NCBI RefSeq assembly: GCF_902506265.1
Contig: NZ_LR733556.1
Location: 1 to 64,000, forward strand
Direction: 5' to 3'
Length of the DNA stretch: 64,000 nt
DNA from: Flavobacterium sp. 9AF
Lineage (GTDB): Bacteria > Bacteroidota > Bacteroidia > Flavobacteriales > Flavobacteriaceae
A model generated the notes under the pieces. It worked only from the letters and a program-made list of their open reading frames with translations. It ran no database searches and was not told the DNA's origin. Positions 1 through 7,303 of this stretch are shown piece after piece. A program made the position numbers and the translations under genes. How positions within the stretch are numbered: the first letter of the stretch is position 1; every line of letters starts with the position of its first letter.

Positions 1-87
1 TATTTCTTGAACAATTTGAAGTTTTAAAGACATGGAATAGTCTTTCTGAGTACGCTTTACATAGCTAATTTCTTGAGGTGTTTCCAT
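1..87 (-). CDS. IS3-family transposase OrfA, N-terminal part
   Basis: The minus-strand reading from ATG at 87 gives METPQEISYVKRTQKDYSMS and then LKLQIVQEI. This is the usual start of Bacteroidota IS3-family OrfA proteins, the small helix-turn-helix subunit that binds the element ends before the OrfAB transposase acts. The frame is open to the window edge, so the gene is partial only because the window ends. OrfB would lie further left. Family assignment is by pattern recognition of the KRTQ.DYS...K..IV.E start. Confidence 0.7.
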   Translation of the reverse strand, partial: METPQEISYVKRTQKDYSMSLKLQIVQEI

Positions 88-122
88 AACGATGAAATTT
101 GTGTATCGCTATTTCAGGACAA
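1..122 (-). mobile_element. IS3-family insertion sequence, left part outside the window
   Basis: The terminal sequence near 111-126 (TTTCAGGACAAGACAT on the plus strand) matches the end motif of the second IS3-like element near 18660. An OrfA start lies just inside it. The element interrupts the last visible cassette of the array, cutting a short secreted-protein gene that begins at 159. Only one end is in the window, so its length and target duplication cannot be read. Confidence 0.7.
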
Positions 123-125
123 GAC

Positions 126-159
126 ATAATAAAGTAAAAAGTAAATTTAGTTTTCTCAT
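126..159 (-). pseudogene. Cassette gene start cut by the IS element
   Basis: An ATG at 159 on the minus strand begins MRKLNLLFTLLC, a typical signal-peptide start. After about a dozen codons the frame runs into the IS end. It lies directly downstream of site R1, where every other cassette has its gene start, so it is the 5' end of a further cassette gene split by the insertion. The rest would be beyond the IS, outside the window. Confidence 0.55.
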
Positions 160-196
160 GAATGTTATTTTTTTGTTTTTTTTTAGCAAAATTGCT

Positions 197-332
197 GGTA
201 ACGTTTGGCAGCTTGTAGCAGTTGCGTAAATTTAAGTCAAAAGATTACAAGTACAAAACTCCTCGAGGAATTTTCAGAGAAAATTCTGAACGCAAGCCAA
301 GCCTAGCAATTGCTACAAACGGCTGTTAGCAG
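197..332 (-). repeat. Cassette recombination site R1 (attC-like)
   Basis: Outer arms GGTAACG (197) and TGTTAGC (to 330) enclose a long imperfect stem: CTTGTAGCAGTTGC on the left pairs with GCAATTGCTACAA on the right. The middle holds a small nested hairpin, GAATTTTC..GAAAATTC. The right outer arm is complementary to the left outer arm of R2, defining the cassette between them. Its central part is almost the same as that of R10. Confidence 0.8.
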
Positions 333-338
333 TAGTAA

Positions 339-914
339 TTACTTTTTCTGTTTTATTTTCTCTACTTTATTTATCAATAAATTATTAATATCAATATAAT
401 ATTCTATCGTTCTTATGATTGAATGATTCACGTTATCCTTTTCGATTATGGTATCAAGAAATACAGTTTCAACTATTTTTCCTCTTTGTGGCATAACATT
501 TTTATAATTTTTAATTACCCCATTTTTATTAAAAAACATGGAGTCCAATTTTACTTTTGAAAAATTATTAAAGTTTTCATTAATAGAATCATTTCCGAAA
601 AAATTGACAAATCTTCGAGAGTTTTTGGCATACGGAGAATGAAAATATATGTCCTTATTTCGAATCTCTAAAAAAGTACTTTTTGAAGAATCTATTTCAC
701 CATTTCTTAAAAAAGTAATCATTTCTTTCATTGGTTTTTCTGGTGTGCTTAAAAAGCTATAGATTCGAACTACTTTATTATTTTCATCTAAATCAGCAAT
801 AATACTATCTGAAGATTTTTTTGGAATATCGCTAATTGTTAATCCTTCATTCTTAACTTTTGAACACGACAAAAAAGATAATAATAAAATTGGAAGAAAT
901 AGTTTTATGTGCAT
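339..914 (-). CDS. Secreted lipoprotein of unknown function (cassette gene)
   Basis: 191 residues. The start MHIKLFLPILLLSFLSCSK has a hydrophobic stretch followed by a lipobox (LSFLSC), so the protein is probably a lipid-anchored periplasmic or outer-membrane protein. The remainder is polar and lysine/asparagine rich, with no motif I recognise. Residues about 45-80 read like a repeated 'toxin wnt/MORN-like' strand pattern, but this is not strong enough to name. It is the only gene of the cassette between sites R1 and R2. The start codon lies about 17 bases from R2, leaving no room for a separate promoter outside the site. Confidence 0.75.
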   Translation of the reverse strand: MHIKLFLPILLLSFLSCSKVKNEGLTISDIPKKSSDSIIADLDENNKVVRIYSFLSTPEKPMKEMITFLRNGEIDSSKSTFLEIRNKDIYFHSPYAKNSRRFVNFFGNDSINENFNNFSKVKLDSMFFNKNGVIKNYKNVMPQRGKIVETVFLDTIIEKDNVNHSIIRTIEYYIDINNLLINKVEKIKQKK

Positions 915-931
915 AGTTTAGTATTATTACT

Positions 932-1064
932 GCTAACGTTCCGTGGCTTGCAGAAGTTGGGGATTTGGTAAGCCCTAAACTTTCAGTTAATCATGAACTT
1001 CAAAAGTACAAAACTATGTTTAAATTAAAGACTAAAACCCCAATTTTTGCAAACCACTGTTAGC
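932..1064 (-). repeat. Cassette recombination site R2 (attC-like)
   Basis: Left arm GCTAACGTTCCGTGGCTTGC and right arm TTTGCAAACCACTGTTAGC are complementary with a few unpaired bases on the left side. TACTTTTG, a match to the Bacteroidota -7 element, lies on the minus strand at 1001-1008 and points at the downstream gene (339-914). Confidence 0.8.
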
Positions 1065-1071
1065 TGAAGTG

Positions 1072-1797
1072 TTATTTTTTATGCAATTCTTTAATTAGCA
1101 TAAATTTGTATATGTCATTTTGATTGTCAAAATATTTGTATTTACAATCTTTGAAAATTTCGTTTCCTTTTCGCCATCTTATTCGCCATTCATAATGTCC
1201 AAAATGCACAATTGGCTTTTCTAGAATTCTTGTCTTTTTATTAAATTTTAAATTCCAAATCCAATTTGGTTCATCATCTTTAGTTTTATATGGTTCATCA
1301 TTCCAAATCTCGATAATTTCGTTTTCTGTTTTTGAATTATTTCTTTTAGATTTTAAAAAAGGTTTTATAATTCTATACATTTCAACTTTTGTTGATCTAT
1401 TATTTTCTGAATTATTTGGAAAATATTTAAAACCAAGTTTCTTCCAAATTTTTTGAGACGATTCTGGCGCACAAAATAAATGTAAAGCATAAATGTCTTT
1501 TTCGTATTTCTGTATAATTTCTTCGAGTAATAATCTAGCAATTCCTTTTCTTCTGAAATTTGAATTCACTTCTGCAACATTAATAGAAATTGCTGAGTCA
1601 TAATTAGAAAATGCATAAAAACCAATAGTTTTATTTTTATAAGTTGCAATTACTAAATTCTTGTTTTTATAGGCATCGGTTATGCAATCCCAATTACCGC
1701 TACTTTTAATTGGTATTTCTATTTTATCAATTATCCATTCTGCAATTTCATCTAAATGTTTTTGTTTAGGATTAAATAAAATTTTAATGTCTTCCAT
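1072..1797 (-). CDS. GNAT-family N-acetyltransferase (cassette gene)
   Basis: 241 residues. Residues about 45-135 form a GNAT core: a beta-strand ..TIGFYAFS.., then NVAEVNSNFRRKGIARLL with the acetyl-CoA pyrophosphate loop RRKGIA at about 82-87, then the late strand LHLFCAPESS and the WKKLGFKYF motif. GNAT enzymes transfer an acetyl group from acetyl-CoA to an amine. The substrate cannot be deduced. Residues 150-241 are an extra domain rich in Trp, Lys and Asn that I do not recognise. It is the single gene between sites R2 and R3; acetyltransferases are common integron cargo. The stop codon is 8 bases from R2. Confidence 0.8.
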   Translation of the reverse strand: MEDIKILFNPKQKHLDEIAEWIIDKIEIPIKSSGNWDCITDAYKNKNLVIATYKNKTIGFYAFSNYDSAISINVAEVNSNFRRKGIARLLLEEIIQKYEKDIYALHLFCAPESSQKIWKKLGFKYFPNNSENNRSTKVEMYRIIKPFLKSKRNNSKTENEIIEIWNDEPYKTKDDEPNWIWNLKFNKKTRILEKPIVHFGHYEWRIRWRKGNEIFKDCKYKYFDNQNDIYKFMLIKELHKK

Positions 1798-1833
1798 TTT
1801 GATAAATTTTTCCGTTTTTCACGAAACATTTCA

Positions 1834-1971
1834 GCTAACGGTCCTCGGCTATAAAATTGTGGCGAAAAACCACACACCGAGCGATTCCAAATATAGAATT
1901 TAATTTCGAATTTTCGGAGAAAATTCGGAAAATGTGCGCAAACCCAGCCATAATTTATAGCCGATGTTAGC
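1834..1971 (-). repeat. Cassette recombination site R3 (attC-like)
   Basis: Left arm GCTAACGGTCCTCGGCTATA pairs with right arm TATAGCCGATGTTAGC, with the extra GGTCCT bulging on one side only. Inside lies the nested hairpin GAATTTTC-GGA-GAAAATTC. TATATTTG (minus strand, 1888-1895) fits the Bacteroidota -7 consensus and faces the acetyltransferase gene. Confidence 0.85.
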
Positions 1972-1981
1972 GGTAGTATTT

Positions 1982-2698
1982 TTATTTTCCGATTAGTCCT
2001 AATTCTTTTTTTATATCTTTTCTTTCTGTCAATTTTGTTGGATTTACACTCCAATTTTCAGCAATTTTCATGACTAATTCTTCATCTGCGTAATCTAAAT
2101 CTTCTCTTTCCCAATATTTGTCAGATTCTGCTTCTTTTGAAAGTGAGTTAAACAAATTCAATCCGATTTCTGGTTTTGTCAACTCACCAAATACTTTAAG
2201 GTTTTCGCCACTTTCTCCAATGTAAGAGTATGTTCTTGTGATTATTCCATTTACAGATTTTATCCAGTGATGGTATTCAACAACACGATGAGTTCCAAAT
2301 GATTGTGCTTCTCCAAATTCAGAACTTAATTTATTGAGTACTCTTTCAAGCTTATTTATGTCTTCGAGCTGACCATTTGATAATTTAACACCAACAGCTA
2401 TAGTCCATTGTCCAATCAATGGTGTAATAAAAATACCATCATTATATGCTGAGTCAATTCCACTTTTCCAATTTGAAGTTTCTATGTTTTTTAGTTCCAA
2501 TATTTCTGCTATTCTCTCTTTTTTATCTGTTTTAACCGCAATCCAAACAGTTTTGTAGCCAAAATCAATTGGTTCGTCAAGATTAGTTGAAATCTGAATT
2601 TCTTTTGATTTATATTCTGATGTCACACCATTTCGTTTGGCAATCCAAACTGTAAATGTTATAAATGCAATAATTCCTGTAATTATTAATATTTTCAT
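1982..2698 (-). CDS. Membrane-anchored protein of unknown function (cassette gene)
   Basis: 238 residues from ATG at 2698. The frame is open further upstream, but that stretch is site R4, so the internal Met before ILIITGIIAFITFTVWIA is the sensible start. One N-terminal membrane helix (residues 2-20) is followed by a soluble domain with no known motif. Tryptophans and tyrosines are frequent (GYKTVWIAVKTDKKERI, TIAVGVKLSNGQLEDINKL). Similar anchored proteins of unknown role are common in flavobacteria. It is the only gene between R3 and R4. Confidence 0.75.
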   Translation of the reverse strand: MKILIITGIIAFITFTVWIAKRNGVTSEYKSKEIQISTNLDEPIDFGYKTVWIAVKTDKKERIAEILELKNIETSNWKSGIDSAYNDGIFITPLIGQWTIAVGVKLSNGQLEDINKLERVLNKLSSEFGEAQSFGTHRVVEYHHWIKSVNGIITRTYSYIGESGENLKVFGELTKPEIGLNLFNSLSKEAESDKYWEREDLDYADEELVMKIAENWSVNPTKLTERKDIKKELGLIGK

Positions 2699-2720
2699 TG
2701 CGTTCAGTTTTAATATTACT

Positions 2721-2850
2721 GCTAACGGTTTCGGGCTTTGCGTTCGGGCGGGTTTCGGAGCACAAAGTTTCAATTTATTATTAAAGTTCATTAGACGCAC
2801 TAAGTTCCAAGTTTACACGTCACCCCGCCTGACGCAAAACCCGTGTTAGC
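2721..2850 (-). repeat. Cassette recombination site R4 (attC-like)
   Basis: Left arm GCTAACGGTTTCGGGCTTTG and right arm GACGCAAAACCCGTGTTAGC form a GC-richer stem than in the other sites. The right outer bases GTTAGCGGC match the complement of GCCGCTAAC at the left of R5, delimiting the next cassette. No -7 promoter motif is seen inside it. Confidence 0.8.
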
Positions 2851-2861
2851 GGCTGGCATTT

Positions 2862-3665
2862 CTATCGTTCCCATATTTTTCTAATAAGTTTCAGTAATGG
2901 AAATTCTTTCCTGTCAGTTGGTTTATCCATTGGCTTGTAGTTATTGTCAGTTTGTGTAGTAACTATTGTTATTTCACTTTGACTGTCGTCATAATTTTTC
3001 ATTTCTAATTCAAATCGTTCGTCTTCGTCAAGCGGTTGTTCCAAGTCTGCACCACCTTTATGTGCAAATTGAACATAGTCTTTTGCTGGTGTTGGTAAGT
3101 TGCCTTCACATTCCTTTGAACAGAGGTTTGTCAAAAGAGGTAAAACGTCTGTGCCTACATTTAAAGAAATCCAAAACTGATTTGTTTGCTCGTAAGTCAT
3201 AGTCTTACCACAAACGCTACAATTTAAAGTATCGCCTGAATACCGAACTGGATTATGGGTTAAACGAGGAAAACCCATTCTGTTTTTCCAATTTCCATAT
3301 AAGGCTCTTGTACTTACTCTACTGTCTTTTAGACTTTTGCACTTTGTAATTTCGTAGGGAAACCAATGTAAGTCGTATGAAGTGTAAGGGTCAAAGTATT
3401 CAAGAGCTTCCATTTGTCCAATTTCTGGTGGAATACGTTTCAGTTTACTACCGTAAAGCCATACTTTTTTAACCTTCGTCAGTTTTGAGATTGTCTCAGG
3501 TAAAGTATGAATTTGAGCAAACAACTCATGTCCAAGTTCTTCTACGGGTGAAAATTCGTCACGGTTTTCTGCTGCAACCTTGTCAACATAGTCGCATAGT
3601 TTTTTCCAAGCAACAGAATTTCTGTCTTGTACGTCATTCTCTATTTTGGAAATTCTTTTGTTCAT
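2862..3665 (-). CDS. Protein with leucine-rich-repeat-like segment and Cys cluster (cassette gene)
   Basis: 267 residues. Residues about 55-110 read as two to three leucine-rich-repeat-like turns (LPETISKLTKVKKVWLYGS, LKRIPPEIGQMEALEYF, WFPYEITKCKSLKDSR). Residues about 148-190 hold a possible zinc site: CSVCGK, then CSKEC some 30 residues later. The C-terminus is acidic and then basic. No signal peptide is seen. LRR segments usually mediate protein contacts; a specific role cannot be inferred. It is the single gene between R4 and R5 and overlaps neither site. Confidence 0.7.
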   Translation of the reverse strand: MNKRISKIENDVQDRNSVAWKKLCDYVDKVAAENRDEFSPVEELGHELFAQIHTLPETISKLTKVKKVWLYGSKLKRIPPEIGQMEALEYFDPYTSYDLHWFPYEITKCKSLKDSRVSTRALYGNWKNRMGFPRLTHNPVRYSGDTLNCSVCGKTMTYEQTNQFWISLNVGTDVLPLLTNLCSKECEGNLPTPAKDYVQFAHKGGADLEQPLDEDERFELEMKNYDDSQSEITIVTTQTDNNYKPMDKPTDRKEFPLLKLIRKIWER

Positions 3666-3702
3666 TATCGTGTTCTATTGTGCGATGTCGTCTATGCTTG
3701 CC

Positions 3703-3829
3703 GCTAACGTTCTGACGCTACAAGCGGTTTGCGGGTTACGAAGCAGAGTATTTTCTGTTAAACGAAAATAGTGTTTAAAAACGGTAATTCCACTAAATCC
3801 GCAAATCGCTTGTAACGGCTGTTGTAGGC
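3703..3829 (-). repeat. Cassette recombination site R5 (attC-like)
   Basis: Left arm begins GCTAACGTTCTGACGCTACA and the right arm ends TTGTAACGGCTGTTGTAGGC. The inner stem ACGCTACAAGCGGTTTGCGG pairs with CCGCAAATCGCTTGTAAC. The outer ends differ (GCTAAC against GTTGTAGGC) because they belong to two different cassettes. The right outer end is complementary to the left end of R6. Confidence 0.8.
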
Positions 3830-3836
3830 AGTTTTT

Positions 3837-4286
3837 TTATTCATTAAGTTTTTCCAATAATCCAATCGTGTCAGATTTGTAAAGGTCAAAGTCAACTTGA
3901 GTTTCGGTTTTAGCTAAAAAATCGATAGTTCTTTTATTTAGTCCGAAATATGGTGTTGACGAATCAGGATTAATATCTATGTCAATCACAAACTGTATTC
4001 TTGTAGTTAAATTTAATTTGCCTTTTAGATTATTTATGATTTCTATTTTGGGTTCAAATATGTCAATCAGCTTTTCAAGAAAAGTTTCTAAATCAAGTTC
4101 ATTTCCTGCTTCAATTCGATATATCCACGCCGTAGATTTCGGCACAGGTTCTTTCTTTATCATCACGGAAGTTGGTTCAATATTTAGCTTTGCTGTAATT
4201 TCTTTTGTGTCGAAGTATTCGGCATCAAATGAAAAATACAAATAGTTATTGCATTCTGTTCCGCTATATGTTAATTTCTCGTACAT
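3837..4286 (-). CDS. DUF4279-like protein (cassette gene)
   Basis: 149 residues. The layout SGTECNNYLYFSFDAEYFDT followed by KEITAKLNIEPTSVMIKKE, an STAWIYRIEAG segment and DLETFLEKLIDIF is that of DUF4279 proteins. These are small, soluble, immunity-like or of unknown role, and frequent in Bacteroidota and in cassette or polymorphic-toxin settings. There is no signal peptide. It is the only gene between R5 and R6. The family call is from memory of the pattern and could be tested with a Pfam search. Confidence 0.65.
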   Translation of the reverse strand: MYEKLTYSGTECNNYLYFSFDAEYFDTKEITAKLNIEPTSVMIKKEPVPKSTAWIYRIEAGNELDLETFLEKLIDIFEPKIEIINNLKGKLNLTTRIQFVIDIDINPDSSTPYFGLNKRTIDFLAKTETQVDFDLYKSDTIGLLEKLNE

Positions 4287-4301
4287 CGTTTTTTTAAAAT
4301 T

Positions 4302-4434
4302 GCCTACAACGTTTTGCGGCTTGGCGAAGTGGCGACTTCGTAACCGCTTATTTTCATGCTAATATACAATTTCTTGCGAAAAATAAATGTGGTTTTCTTA
4401 CAATTTTAGCCATTTTGCCAAACCGCTGTTATGC
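4302..4434 (-). repeat. Cassette recombination site R6 (attC-like), copy of R12
   Basis: Left arm CAACGTTTTGCGGCTTGGCG pairs with right arm CATTTTGCCAAACCGCTGTT. It is nearly identical to R12 (8478-8609) along its whole length except the left outer bases. It is part of the duplicated unit described for 4310-4798. Confidence 0.85.
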
Positions 4435-4798
4435 TGGGTAAACCGACACAAAATTAAAACCAAAAATTTTCCATTAAGTATTTCCGAAACGTAAACCCAA
4501 ACCAAGCTCAAACATTCTGAAAACGAAATAATAACATTCCGAGAAACGTGATACGTTGGCTTTCAAACCATTTTAAAGTTTAGTTATTCTACAAAATATT
4601 TTTTACAAACTTTCTTCAACGTAAACCCAATGCAAGCCTAAACATTCTGAAAACGAAATAATAACATTCCGAGAAGCGTGATAACATTGCTTTCTCAAAG
4701 TTTGATATTCAATTAAATACTAAATTTTTGGTTTATGAAAAAGGAGTTTGATTTTTAAAAGATAGGATTTCTTAATTCAAACGGTTTATGCGGCATAA
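4310..4798 (-). mobile_element. Gene-less cassette, copy 1 (489 bp including its site)
   Basis: This unit and 8485-8972 are copies with roughly 25 differences by eye. Identity starts and stops at the G^TT position of the flanking sites. The body (about 4435-4792) has no ORF of meaningful length on either strand. It contains two diverged internal copies of a block of roughly 110 bp (starting near 4486 and 4617) with the shared words ACGTAAACCCAA, AACATTCTGAAAACGAAATA and ACATTCCGAGAAACGTGATA. The ends TTATGC...GTAAACCG and CGGTTTATGC..GCATAA are complementary. It may carry an RNA, a promoter or nothing expressed. Confidence 0.75.
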
Positions 4799-4930
4799 CG
4801 GTCCTCGTCTATAAAATTGTGGCTTATTACCAAGACCGAACCAAAACAAATATAACGCAAACTTTTGAATTTTCGGAGAAAATTCGGAAGGTTGCCCAAA
4901 CTTGCCATAATTTATAGACGATGTTAGCAG
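4793..4930 (-). repeat. Cassette recombination site R7 (attC-like)
   Basis: Inner stem CGTCTATAAAATTGTGGC on the left pairs with GCCATAATTTATAGACG on the right, resembling R3. The nested hairpin GAATTTTC-GGA-GAAAATTC is present. TATATTTG on the minus strand (4847-4854) fits the -7 promoter element. Outer ends GCATAAC and GTTAGC belong to different cassettes. Confidence 0.8.
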
Positions 4931-4939
4931 TAGGCTTTT

Positions 4940-5335
4940 TTAATTCGCTATTAAGTTTAATCGGATCTTTTGATTTTCTGGATTTTCTAATTCAAGTACA
5001 CAATTATTTTCTGCATATGAAATGACTTTAAGTTTCATTTCAAACTTATAATTGTCATCAACTACTATAAGAATTCCTTTTTCTGCGTCAAAATTCCAAG
5101 TTCCAATTTGAGAAATTCCATTACTTATAGAATTTGCTTTATGATCTTCAGTAAAAATCATTTTATCTGATTCATGTCCAGATTTTGGTGGAAGTATTTG
5201 TCCGTTGATTTCGTAGCTTTCCAATTTCCATTCTTTAACGATATGTTTTTCAAAGTTTTCGAATGTCTGAGATTTAACCAAGTTTGGACTTAAAAATAGA
5301 AAAAATACAAAAGTTAGTTTTAAAATATTTTTCAT
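4940..5335 (-). CDS. Secreted lipocalin-like protein of unknown function (cassette gene)
   Basis: 131 residues. A Sec signal peptide is clear (MKNILKLTFVFFLFLSPNLVKSQ, cleavage probably after the KSQ region). The rest, VKEWKLESYEINGQILPP then DKMIFTEDHKA, GTWNFDAEKGILIV and YKFEMKLKVISY, has the alternating-strand layout of the small lipocalin-like or copper-resistance NlpE-like proteins widespread in Bacteroidota. This is suggestive, not proven. It is the single gene between R7 and R8. Confidence 0.7.
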   Translation of the reverse strand: MKNILKLTFVFFLFLSPNLVKSQTFENFEKHIVKEWKLESYEINGQILPPKSGHESDKMIFTEDHKANSISNGISQIGTWNFDAEKGILIVVDDNYKFEMKLKVISYAENNCVLELENPENQKIRLNLIAN

Positions 5336-5357
5336 CGTAGTGTTTTTTTAAGCTTAC

Positions 5358-5425
5358 TGTTAACGGTTAGTGTATGGTGGCGTAGCAACCCGAAGGGTGC
5401 TATGCACTATACACATTGTTATGTG
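5358..5425 (-). repeat. Cassette recombination site R8, minimal form
   Basis: At about 68 bp this is one of the two short sites. GTGTATGGTGGCGTAGCA pairs with TGCTATGCACTATACAC, closed by a small ACCCGAAGGGT turn. It keeps the AAC...GTT cores but lacks the nested GAATTTTC hairpin and the promoter-like word of the longer sites. The stop codon of the gene ending at 5419 is formed by the GTTATG core of this site. Confidence 0.75.
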
Positions 5426-6558
5426 TTTTCTTTTAAGATTTTAATTATTACTAGACTAATCGTCAATCCAGAAGCAAAAAGGTTATTGCATGATTCAAGA
5501 TATTCAACTAATGGAATGTTTTTTATGTTTTTGCCACCTTTACCTGTACCCAATTCAATTTCTTCACCACCATTTACAAGCTTACAATTCTTATGGTGAG
5601 TTCCATTTCTAAGCCAAGCGAAAAAGTAATTTTTAAGAAACGAACTTTCAGAATTGGTTTCAAAATTAACCGCTCGATTTGCTTTGTCTGAAGCTAAGTA
5701 TTTGTCTAACGTGAAGCCAACAGAATTAAATCCATCAAAATTTCTTCCTTGTTCCAAATTATTTAGCATTGTTGGAATTAAAAATAAATCACCAACTAAC
5801 TCGTATAAATCACCATAGACTTTGCTTATGTTGTTCCAGTTAACATTTGTGTTGACATCATTATTATGCTTAGAATCTAATTTTTGAAGGAGAATAGTCC
5901 TTTGGAAATCAGAATACCCATTCATGTAGGTTGTACAGATATCAAATATCTTATGCAAAAGATTAGTCTTGTTTTGTTTGACATACTCAATCAAATGAGC
6001 AGAAAGATGCAATTGAGCATAATCGATGAAATTTTGAGATTTTTCACCCCACTTCCCCGAAAGGAACAACATAGCCCATTCATAAAATTCAGAATAAAAT
6101 TCCTTAGGCTCTTTATTGAATACATCTTTAAGTTTTTCTTCCGAAACATTTACCAGGATTCTAAATGAAGGTTCTAATTCTTTCCATGAATTCTCGAATT
6201 CAACAAGCTGAGCTTGAGCTAATCTGAACTCATGTTCATTAGAATTCTTAAGAATTTTATCTATATCATATAAAACTTGAAAATGAGTAGGGTCAGATGC
6301 TGAAGACTTATCTATTGGTAATTCAGGATGAAGGTTTTGAACTGTAGGTTCTTTATCTTTTTTCAGTTGAGCCTCATCTATAGACCTTGCTCCTTTACAT
6401 GTTAGATCACTTCCGTATTCAAAATAACCAACTGTAATTTGCTTTGTGCAATTTTGACATTGGAACGATGCTTCTTGTGGAAATTTATTGCCCAAACCAT
6501 ATCGAACCATATATTGTTCATTACAGTCTTCGCATTGAATATATATTCTAAATGTCAT
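5419..6558 (-). CDS. Zinc-ribbon protein of unknown function (cassette gene)
   Basis: 379 residues from ATG at 6558; the longer open frame runs into site R9. Residues 5-40 form a zinc-ribbon-like module: CEDCNEQY, then FQCQNCTK about 25 residues later. The remainder is alpha-helical and contains a C-terminal stretch WLRNGTHHKNCKL that recalls HEPN-like or Abi-like all-helical proteins, but I cannot assign it. There is no signal peptide. The stop codon TAA is supplied by the core of site R8, so moving the cassette would keep it only if the same core word is regenerated. It is the only gene between R8 and R9. Confidence 0.7.
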   Translation of the reverse strand: MTFRIYIQCEDCNEQYMVRYGLGNKFPQEASFQCQNCTKQITVGYFEYGSDLTCKGARSIDEAQLKKDKEPTVQNLHPELPIDKSSASDPTHFQVLYDIDKILKNSNEHEFRLAQAQLVEFENSWKELEPSFRILVNVSEEKLKDVFNKEPKEFYSEFYEWAMLFLSGKWGEKSQNFIDYAQLHLSAHLIEYVKQNKTNLLHKIFDICTTYMNGYSDFQRTILLQKLDSKHNNDVNTNVNWNNISKVYGDLYELVGDLFLIPTMLNNLEQGRNFDGFNSVGFTLDKYLASDKANRAVNFETNSESSFLKNYFFAWLRNGTHHKNCKLVNGGEEIELGTGKGGKNIKNIPLVEYLESCNNLFASGLTISLVIIKILKENT

Positions 6559-6574
6559 TTTTGATTTTTGTATT

Positions 6575-6711
6575 ACACATAACGTTTTGTGGCTACAAGT
6601 ATTGGCGTAAACCATTACCAAGCCATAACAAATATAAACTTATTTTAGAAAATTCGAATAATTTTCGGAATAGTACTGACCTAGCCATTACTTGTAACCG
6701 TTGTTGTGTGT
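6575..6711 (-). repeat. Cassette recombination site R9 (attC-like)
   Basis: Left arm ATAACGTTTTGTGGCTACAA pairs with right arm ACTTGTAACCGTTGTTGTG. TATATTTG (minus strand, 6629-6636) lies in the middle and faces the gene 5419-6558. The upstream gene's last codons and stop lie inside the right half of this site. Confidence 0.8.
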
Positions 6712-7136
6712 AGTTTTTTTGACCATTCAACTAATTTTTCTCTGACTTTGTCAAACTCTTTGCTTTTCATCCATTGTTTTTCAATCAGATAAAATCCATT
6801 TTCACTTTCAATTTCAATAACTTGGTCGTAAGTGTCTATTTCTCCTATATTTTTAATTTCCGAAAACATTATTTTAGTTCGTGTTTTCCAACGTACAGGA
6901 ATTTCAATAAAGTCCGCTCCAATTTTCAAACCTCCAACATTGAATTTATTAATAAAAAGCCAGAGAAAAGCAATTCCCATTGCAATTGTCAAAAGAAAAA
7001 ACACCAACGTTATAATTCGTAACCAAATTTCTTCGTTTCCAATTATTACAGCACCAAACATTGTCGCCATAATTAATCCTCCAATTCCAACAAATAAGTA
7101 TTTAAAAGGAGGTCGATAACTATATTCGTTTATCAA
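6681..7136 (-). CDS. Two-helix membrane protein of unknown function (cassette gene)
   Basis: 151 residues. Two membrane helices (about 14-33 and 38-62) are followed by a soluble domain with FIEIPVRWKTRTKIMFSEIK and VIEIESENGFYLIEKQW, the arrangement of PH-domain-like or YcxB-like short membrane proteins. The last residues (HTTTVTSNG) and the stop codon are encoded by site R9, so the C-terminus would change if another cassette were joined here. It is the only gene between R9 and R10. Confidence 0.7.
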   Translation of the reverse strand: MINEYSYRPPFKYLFVGIGGLIMATMFGAVIIGNEEIWLRIITLVFFLLTIAMGIAFLWLFINKFNVGGLKIGADFIEIPVRWKTRTKIMFSEIKNIGEIDTYDQVIEIESENGFYLIEKQWMKSKEFDKVREKLVEWSKKLHTTTVTSNG

Positions 7137-7168
7137 TTATTTTCTTGTTTATCTAATTTTCTAAAACT

Positions 7169-7296
7169 ACACACAACGTTCTGCCGCTTGTAGCAGTTGC
7201 GTAAATTTAAGCCAAAAGATTACAAGTACAAAACTCCTCATGGAATTTTCGGTTAGAAAATTCCGCAGCAATGAACTATATACGGTGTTGTGTGTA
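7169..7296 (-). repeat. Cassette recombination site R10, apparent hybrid
   Basis: From about 7187 to 7255 it is almost the same as R1 (TTGTAGCAGTTGCGTAAATT, TTACAAGTACAAAACTCCTC). Its right arm, GCAATGAACTATATACGG, is unlike R1's and pairs poorly with the left arm. The AAC and GTT cores are intact. It looks like a site assembled from two parents, or one with a decaying arm. Confidence 0.7.
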
Positions 7297-7303
7297 GGCT
7301 TTT

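Noticed and set aside
1752..2054. Minus-strand ORF of 100 codons across R3
   Set aside because: It runs through a recombination site and overlaps two real genes in another frame.
4435..4792. Retron or group II intron in the gene-less cassette
   Set aside because: No reverse transcriptase, no catalytic RNA domain pattern; the copies differ by indels in non-paired runs.
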